A DNA stretch of 64,000 bases, from assembly GCA_009733575.1 (NCBI GenBank), contig ML769391.1:216620-280619 (forward strand), written 5' to 3'. Both the position numbers and the translations under genes were made by a program. Under the pieces are notes generated by a model that saw only the letters and a program-made list of their open reading frames with translations, did no database searches and had not been told where the DNA came from. Shown here one piece after another: positions 57,139 through 64,000 of this stretch. Each line of letters opens with the position of its first letter. Position 1 is the first letter of the stretch. The DNA is from Gymnopus androsaceus JB14 (taxonomy: Eukaryota > Basidiomycota > Agaricomycetes > Agaricales > Omphalotaceae).

Positions 57139-58804
57139 TGGCTCGGGGCTTTTCCCTTTCTTCTGATTCAAACGCTACGAGATCCCAAAAACCGAAGATT
57201 TGCTATGTAGCGTAGTTCATGTCTTTCCTTTTGGATGGACAATACTGTGTATAAACGGCCTTTGTATATTCACGCATTACTTACTATACAATTTAAAATA
57301 AACACACGAAAGCTGCTATTTCGTGAATGTAAGTATCTACAACTAGTAAAGGAAAAGCGACTCCTGACGGGACTCAAATCAAGATCCTATTTCACTACGG
57401 GATGCTGAGTTGCACCTGCAGGTGAGAAATTTCGGATTCCCAATCCTGGTCATCTCAGTTTTCGATGGGTGAAAGAATTTCCTCCATCTTTGCCCAAACA
57501 GCAGGCTGCAGCATCATAATCGGTGGCCTCTCTCCCTTGAGACGCGGTGGTAAAATGACGAAGGCACAGGTTCAAGTCAGTGGGCAGCCATTTTAGACAT
57601 AAGCGAAGTACCGCGAAATGGATGCACTTGGTGAAATACTTAATGCACAAATTGATTCACCAAAGTGGCAAAATCTATGGACGTGGTGGTATGAAAGGGA
57701 AATTTTTGATCGGAAAAGTTGAAGGCTTTGACCGAATTAGCGAACTTGAAAAATCATTTCCCTCCCCTTGAACAAAAATCTTTTGTGAAACAGAGTGCAG
57801 ACATGTCCAGACCATAATTTCAAGTCACAGAGTCGCCCAATGATAGAGCACTGGAGGACCACGAGAGAGCTTTTGAAGATTTTTGGGGGATTTATCATGA
57901 TTTTGCATCATTAAAATTTAATCTCCTGTCCGAATTAGGGCCCAAAGCGTAGCGTTGAGGCCTTGCAATTTGGAAAAAATGGCCGGTCCTAGTATGTCTC
58001 TGCAACCATGACCTCTTCAAAGAAAGTGGGTGGGCCGATTCAGGGATGTTAATACAAGTGACCGGTGTGTCTACGTCGGATAAGCAATGAGATGAAGCTC
58101 GCAAGAATAGAAGATAAACCTAGGGTGCTGTTATGGACCATTTCAGAGGAGTACATATTTCCTGGATCCTCGACAATTAGTATCCTTCAAGACAGCAACA
58201 AGGTCATCTCCAATGGCTGTAGCCTTGTGGAACGAAGATGATTAAATGTAATTAGGGGTGGAACCAAGCACACGTCAGTGATCTCTTGTTGTTGTGAGAA
58301 GCTTAAAGGAGCAAGGGGCTATGAGTTGAGGTCCACTGAGAGATTCATGGAGATACTACGGGCTTTCGGTTATGGTGAGATCCTTTGCAAGAGAACGGAT
58401 TCGGGCAAGTACGTTTGCGATGTTCGGCTAAGTGTATAAAGCTTCACTCAACGTTGAGTTTTGCTTCCATCGAGAGTCCGCAGATGAACCACCCGCAGAC
58501 ATTTTTTTCGACAGCTTGCTTTGCGGTCTACGTTGACAACTTGTGATTGTGAAACGATACAGCTTACAAGGTTTATTGCACCGACAGATCCACGAACGAA
58601 AGCTTGAACTCCTATCAAATATTTGCTGCAGTGCTTGAGATACTGCGGGGGCGAGACTCATTGGCGAGGACCAGAGAATTGGCGCAAGGTCAGGTGGCAC
58701 TGCACTGGTGCTGATCATGAGATCTGAGAATTGTTGCGTCACTGAATTTAGACGCCGGCCCTTACATTTGTGGAGCTCATTCATACTTCAATGGTCGATT
58801 TGGA
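57139..58804. other. Intergenic region before the histidine kinase
   Basis: 57139-57330 is the decayed copy-3 tail and 3' flank. The remainder has short unsupported ORFs on both strands and no recognisable domain. The minus-strand frame at 58428-58784 faces the kinase promoter and has no family resemblance. Confidence 0.5.
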
Positions 58805-61800
58805 ATGCAAAACTCTTCTCACTCTTTGAACGGCTCATCGCCGCAGAAACCGACTCTGCTAGCGTCATCTGCAGGCTCTGATGCTGCTTCTCCCTCCTCT
58901 ACTCATCCGATGCCTCATCTCAAACGCGGCAGAAAGTCGTTGAGACCAGCAACTGCTCCAGCAAAAGAAGACATAATTCTTTTGCCTACTCTTCAGGCTT
59001 CCAGCAAGAAATCAGCCTTTGGACCAGGTTACGCGAATATGCAGACCCTCGCTGAGGATGAGACATCGTCAGACCATTCCAATTCACGGCCAGGCTCAGT
59101 TCCCTCTACGCCTTTCGAGTCGTCCACTACCGCTAGCAACAACAACAGCAGTAGCAGCTCTACCACTAGTATAATGTATGAGCCACCAAGGGAAGGCTCG
59201 GCTCAGCTAGAAGGCAGCAATAATCGAAATCACAATGATTCCTACGATTGGGCTGTCTTCATATCTGCCTATGCCTCTGGCCGATGGGATCCTCACAGGA
59301 CTCCAAATCCGCCCAGTAGTCAGAGCCCCTCGCGAATGCTAGGAGAGGCTTCGCTGGAGATGGCCATTGCAGTAAATGCAGGCAAATCTCGCGGTCTGGT
59401 GGACGATGACGATGAATTGGAGCGGTCTTCCACCCCCGCTGAGAATACACCCACCTCGGAGAATGTCTCTCCAATATCCAAAAGGTCACGACAACCAAGC
59501 GATGCCTCGAATCCATATTCCAAACTTCCTGCCACTCATCGTCTTCGAAATTCATTCTCTTCCACTTCTTCGGGTAGCAGCAGAAAGTTTCATGCTGCAT
59601 CCATGCCTCTGGGTCCGAGTCTCAGTACTGGCGCTTCTGCAGAACAGACGGAATATACGCCCCAGAAAGCTAAAGCGGGTCTGTTCCTCAATCTGCCCAG
59701 TCTGCTATCGAACTCTGGGTCAGTGACACCTGGTGTCGATACTCCCTCTACACCTTACAATGTGGCCATGCAAAGCAACGCATTGCACTATAATTCAAAT
59801 TATTCTGATACTGGACATACAAGGCAAGTTATTCCAGACTTGGAGATGTCCCGTTCTAAACTTTCATCTAGACCAGTTCAACCACACTGGATCTCAGAAC
59901 CCGCTCCAACCAACGACTCTGATCAATTACCAAATGCACATCCTCCTCCTTCAGCTGAAAAATTCCATTTCCTCCCGTGCTCCGATAGTACCTGGGTATC
60001 CTTCCCCCGTCCCTGCTTCCGCGACCGCCTCGCGTTTTACTCACTATCATCTCCCTATACAGTCTCAACTCAGCCACACCTCTACAACACCTCATGCTTC
60101 TTCGTCCCGTGCGCACGATTTTCCCAATGCTCCCTACATGAACGCTGCTACTGTTCGCCTCGCCGGAACTCATGTCAACATTGCTCCGTTGGCACTTCCA
60201 AGCCCCGAACATGAGTTAACGGATCCAATGAGGGCTGCCGGAGCTTTAGGAAGGCATGTCATGGTTACAGTTCCGGGTACACTGCCCGAACCCGACACTG
60301 ATTCAGCGTCTGATTTTGACGAGGCCAGTGGTAGTCTTTCAGATAGTGTATTGCTCGACGGCGATACTGACCTTTCCAGGTTGTACGCGAACACTTCATC
60401 GGGTGCGGATTTGAAGAAGCAGAATGGCGGCGAATGGAGGGAGGGAGGCAAAGGATTCGAGAGTCTAGAGTCTATGAGTAATGTTGTGACTACCCCCGGT
60501 GGAACCACAAGGCGGATAAGAATATCCCAGGAGCTGAAAAAGTTTTGGCAGGGAACTAGGGATGTTGATAGGCCTTGGGGATCGTATCGCCCTGATGATG
60601 ATACTCCATCGATTATTTATGCCTCTCCTACACCAACAGGCATAGGAAAGATGGTCAGGGCTCAACCTAATGGTACCGCTGAGGGTGAAGAAGATTATTT
60701 TACACGCCGCAGAGAAACCTCCGCTGCCTCGACGAGTTCCCCTCAAGTAGTTGTTCCTACTGGCGAGCTCGACGCATCTTCATACCCCAACGACTCGGTG
60801 GATCCGGCAGCTGATGCAGCAGATGCAGCTCAGAGCCTGACGATTTCTGAACAATTCACTGCATTTCCACAACCAGCCAAGATGACTTTCTCCTCATCAA
60901 GTTCCCAATCCAGAAGGCCCGGAGGATCCAACACTGCCCCGACCTCGATTCCTATACCAACGCCATTACTTTCTGCGTATTCCTTTCCATATCCCTACGA
61001 CCGCGCACATGTGGTTATGCATCCTCATCCGGGTGGTGCAATGTCCGTCCCTGTTCCATCCACAACGAATATCATCTCTTCATCCTCCTCCTCATCCCAA
61101 GCCGAAACCATCTCTTCCTCAAGTCCAGTTATACCTGAATCTCATACCGCAGATGGACCTCCATCACGTCGTATGTCCCTCATGCGGCAAATTAGCGCCC
61201 CTCTACCCGTCGGAAGCGGGAGCATCGCCGCACTCGGAGGGAAGATGAGAGTTGGTATGCCTATGCCACCTCAGGTGTTGCCGTCCATGAGAGAAGCGGA
61301 CAAGAACGAAGTGCTGTGGCCATTGCCATTGGGAGCTGCAGCTGCAGCTGAGGATTCGTTTTCCTCTTCTGCGAGCATGGTGGAAGCCAATCGCGAACAC
61401 TCGGCGCCGCCTGTGGAAAAGGCCAAAGCTAATGCTAATAGTGGGACGGTATCGAATAGTGCTTCTATGGAGGCGATGGGTGCGCTTATCAATGCGGGTC
61501 AGAGTCCCTCGATGAGAGCTGCAAAGGAAGAGCAGATGTTTCGAGAGCTCGGGTATCTCGCTGCGCCGAATCCACCGGACGAGATTGAAAGGCGGAGGGC
61601 GTTGTACAAGTTAGTTTTGTTAACCTCTGAATTCGATAATTCGACTCACCTTGATTGCTATATTATAGGTTTAACATCTGGAATACAGGCTCCGACCTAA
61701 ATTTCGATCGTATTGCACACTTGGCCAAGTTGGTGTTTAATACGAAGGGTGTGTTCATTAGTCTGGTGGATGGGAACGAGCAGTGGTTTAAATCAGAATG

Positions 61801-64000
61801 TTTGTGCGGCCATACGACTTTGATTGGCGTTGGTGACTGATCCTTGTGTCTTCTACAGGGGGCATGAAGGTGAGCTCTTGTGCCCGAATACAATCATTTT
61901 GTGCGCATGCCATCCTGCAACGGTAAGTGTAAACGCTGCCTTTCTGCTTTTTTTTTTTTTTTTTTTTTTTTGACGTATATTGCCTTTGGCAGTGACGACG
62001 AGCCGTTGGTCATACTGGACACCCTGCAAGACTGGAGATTTGCTAATAATGTGAGCCTTGGATAGCTGCCAAGGAGCTGAGAACTCGCGGCTGATTTTTG
62101 ATTATAGCCTCACGTCGTGAACGCACCACATTTGCGTTTCTATGCCGGAGCACCTCTTCGAACCCAAGATGGCCATAATGTCGGAAGGTATAGTCTCTTG
62201 CTTGTTTCTTGAGTTGTTCAATCTTTGACAGTTCATGCATAGTCTTGCTGTCATTGATGATGCTCCTCGAGATGAGTTCACCCCGAGGCATACGACATAC
62301 CCTCAAGGAGTTTGCGGCCATAGCCATGAGAGAGATGGAGTTGTGGAGAGACAAGGTTGATTCATGGCTACTTTTCTTGCGTCTGGCTACTGATATTTTG
62401 GTTTCTAGATCCAACTTCGTATCCGCGATCGTATTCAAAACTCGGTCAGTTTTTGTTTAATTTCTTTTCTAGTTGACCTTAGCTCACCATATTGTCAGAT
62501 GGAGCAATTTAGCCGTGAATGCTTGGAAATCGATATGGAACAAGACTCCCCTCAAGAGGTCCTTGAAACTTCTCCTGCAGCTAATCCACCATCCAACCTT
62601 TCAATGTCCTCTTCGATGGACCGGGTATACGACCGAGCGGCCAAGCTTGTCCAGCGAACGCTCGATGTCGAAGGCGTCATTGTCATGGATGTGTCACATT
62701 GCGAGGTCCTGGAGAACATGTCTAGTGAAAGCACGATTAACGTGGTCATGCATCATGGTGATCCCGACGTGACGGAAACTACGACCAAGAGCCTAACCGC
62801 TGACGAGTACGCAAAGTTGAACGCTTTCTTCGCAAAGCATCCCGATGGAAGAATTAGTGAGGGTATAGTGCCGCCTAGTTTTCGGTTGTTCTTGCCAACG
62901 ACAAGAATCCAGTATGCGCTTAGTGGGTGTTCTTGTAATTGGGAGTTATTTCGAACTAATGGTGTTGACAAAGCTGTTCCGATCTTCAACATTGATAAGA
63001 GGCCGTTCGCTCTTCTATGTGCATACAATGCTTCTGATCATACTAAACGATTCGTTAGCCCATTTATCCATGATAATATCTTCCAGAACTTACTGTCTTT
63101 TTGTAGCTGGAAGGCCATGAGCTGTCATATCTTCGAGCTATCGGTGAGTGTAATGTGAGCGAGATCGAAGAAATATGAATCTCATTTCAAATTCCAGGTG
63201 TCATCATTCTATCCGCGGTTCTCAAACGAAGGATGCTGCTTGCCGATAAAGCCAAGAGCTTGTTCATCTCCAAGTATGGTTTAAGTTTCTGCTTGAGCGA
63301 CTTGCCCTGACGCTGACCCTTCTTCGCTCTACAGCATCTCTCATGAACTTCGTACGCCTCTGCACGGGGTGAGCTGAAAGCCTTAAGTATGGTATGCTTA
63401 TTCCTCACTGTTCGTCAGATTCTAGCAGCTGCGGAGCTCCTCGGCGAGTCGGACCTCAACCATTCACAACTTTCGTTCTTGCAGACGGTTCAAGCGTGTG
63501 GAACCTCTTTGGTCGAGACCGTGAATCACGTTCTTGATTTCACCAAGTTGAGCGGTAATTCAAAAGCAGGCGGCGTAGAGAACGTTATTGTCCAGACAAA
63601 GTTAGTTCCTCTTTATTTATGGACCCTACAAACGACTGACCTTATCTTCTACAGGGTTGACCTAATGCAATTAGTTGAAGAGGCAGTTGATGGGTGTTGG
63701 ATCGGACATCGCGCCCGTACAGCTATCATGGAAGATACTGGGATAGGTAGTGTATATTCACCGCCGAAGGAAGACGAGAGTAAATCGAGAAAGCATATCG
63801 AGGCGGTCATCGATATTGGGGAACGTCGGGAGGTTTGCAAGCTTCGTCGACTGTACGGCATCGATGCTGAATCACTTTGGACATCTAGGGTTGGTTGCTC
63901 AAGTGCGAAAAGGGTGGAATTAGGAGGGTTTTGATGAATGTGTTTGGTAACAGTCTGAAGTTTACCTCGGACGGCTTTGTGCATGTCGTCCTACGACAGC
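58805..64000 (+). CDS. GAF-domain histidine kinase, runs off the right edge
   Basis: Exon 1 (58805-61609) encodes a very long Ser/Pro-rich N-terminus of about 930 residues; a frame break lies near 59980. Exons 61669-61799, 61859-61922, 61993-62050, 62108-62187, 62243-62355 and 62409-62444 build a GAF domain: YKFNIWNTGSDLNFDRIAHL, KGVFISLVDGNEQWFKSE, SFCAHAILQR, DTLQDWRFANN and LRFYAGAPLRTQDGHNVGS. The next exon (62499-) holds a second GAF-like region (DRAAKLVQRTLDVEGVIVMD). The phosphoacceptor H-box ISHELRTPLHG has its His codon at 63342-63344. The N-box NVFGNSLKFTSDGF is near 63930. A response-regulator domain may follow outside the window. It would signal by phosphorelay, probably in stress sensing. 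A small shift near 62275 is needed. Confidence 0.88.

Noticed and set aside
58428..58784. Minus-strand ORF of 118 codons upstream of the kinase
   Set aside because: No domain, no splice structure, and it sits where the kinase promoter and leader should be.

Overview
The window looks like nuclear DNA of a filamentous basidiomycete, most likely an agaricomycete mushroom-type fungus. Protein-coding genes carry many introns of about 45-85 bases with GT/AG ends. Recognisable products are fungal: homocitrate synthase, dolichol kinase, uracil-DNA glycosylase, the rRNA methyltransferase Rcm1/NSUN5, a bZIP regulator and a GAF-type histidine kinase. The left half is packed with Ty1/copia, hAT and other mobile DNA, with a STAND/TPR gene family typical of agaricomycetes. 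I cannot name the species.

Layout. 1-1065 is a large foldback repeat. 1122-8869 is a copia element on the minus strand, interrupted by three smaller transposons. 8870-18470 holds scattered pieces of an RCM1 pseudogene, a second copia fragment (10160-13425) with a solo LTR inside it, a tyrosine-recombinase remnant and a 25-base assembly gap. 14403-23228 is an approximately 4.4 kb unit present twice in tandem; most of each unit is an LTR-bounded element made almost entirely of short perfect or near-perfect hairpins. 22994-31830 is a broken STAND ATPase/TPR gene cluster on the minus strand, hit by a TIR element, which was hit by a 4.5 kb hAT element, which was hit by a 659-base element with a 9-bp target duplication. 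31830-33612 is non-coding and repeat-rich.

The right half is a conventional gene neighbourhood: a Ser/Gly/Thr-rich hypothetical (34340-35029, +), RCM1 (35288-37105, +), a bZIP factor (39168-40133, +), UNG1 (41250-42731, -), SEC59 (about 42895-46158, +, divergent from UNG1), homocitrate synthase (47331-49126, +), three tandem paralogues of a seven-helix-type membrane protein (50197-57138, +) sharing a promoter block, and a GAF-histidine kinase (58805 to the right edge, +).

The most novel item is the hairpin-mosaic LTR element. Its terminal repeats and internal region consist of back-to-back inverted repeats with arms of 6-14 bp and loops of 0-9 nt. Its long open frames are themselves assembled from hairpins. 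I know no family with this architecture. A caution for all gene models: nearly every conserved gene here needs one to four 1-2 nt frame corrections, some of them at short homopolymers or dinucleotide runs. Sequence or assembly error is therefore a serious alternative to pseudogenisation.
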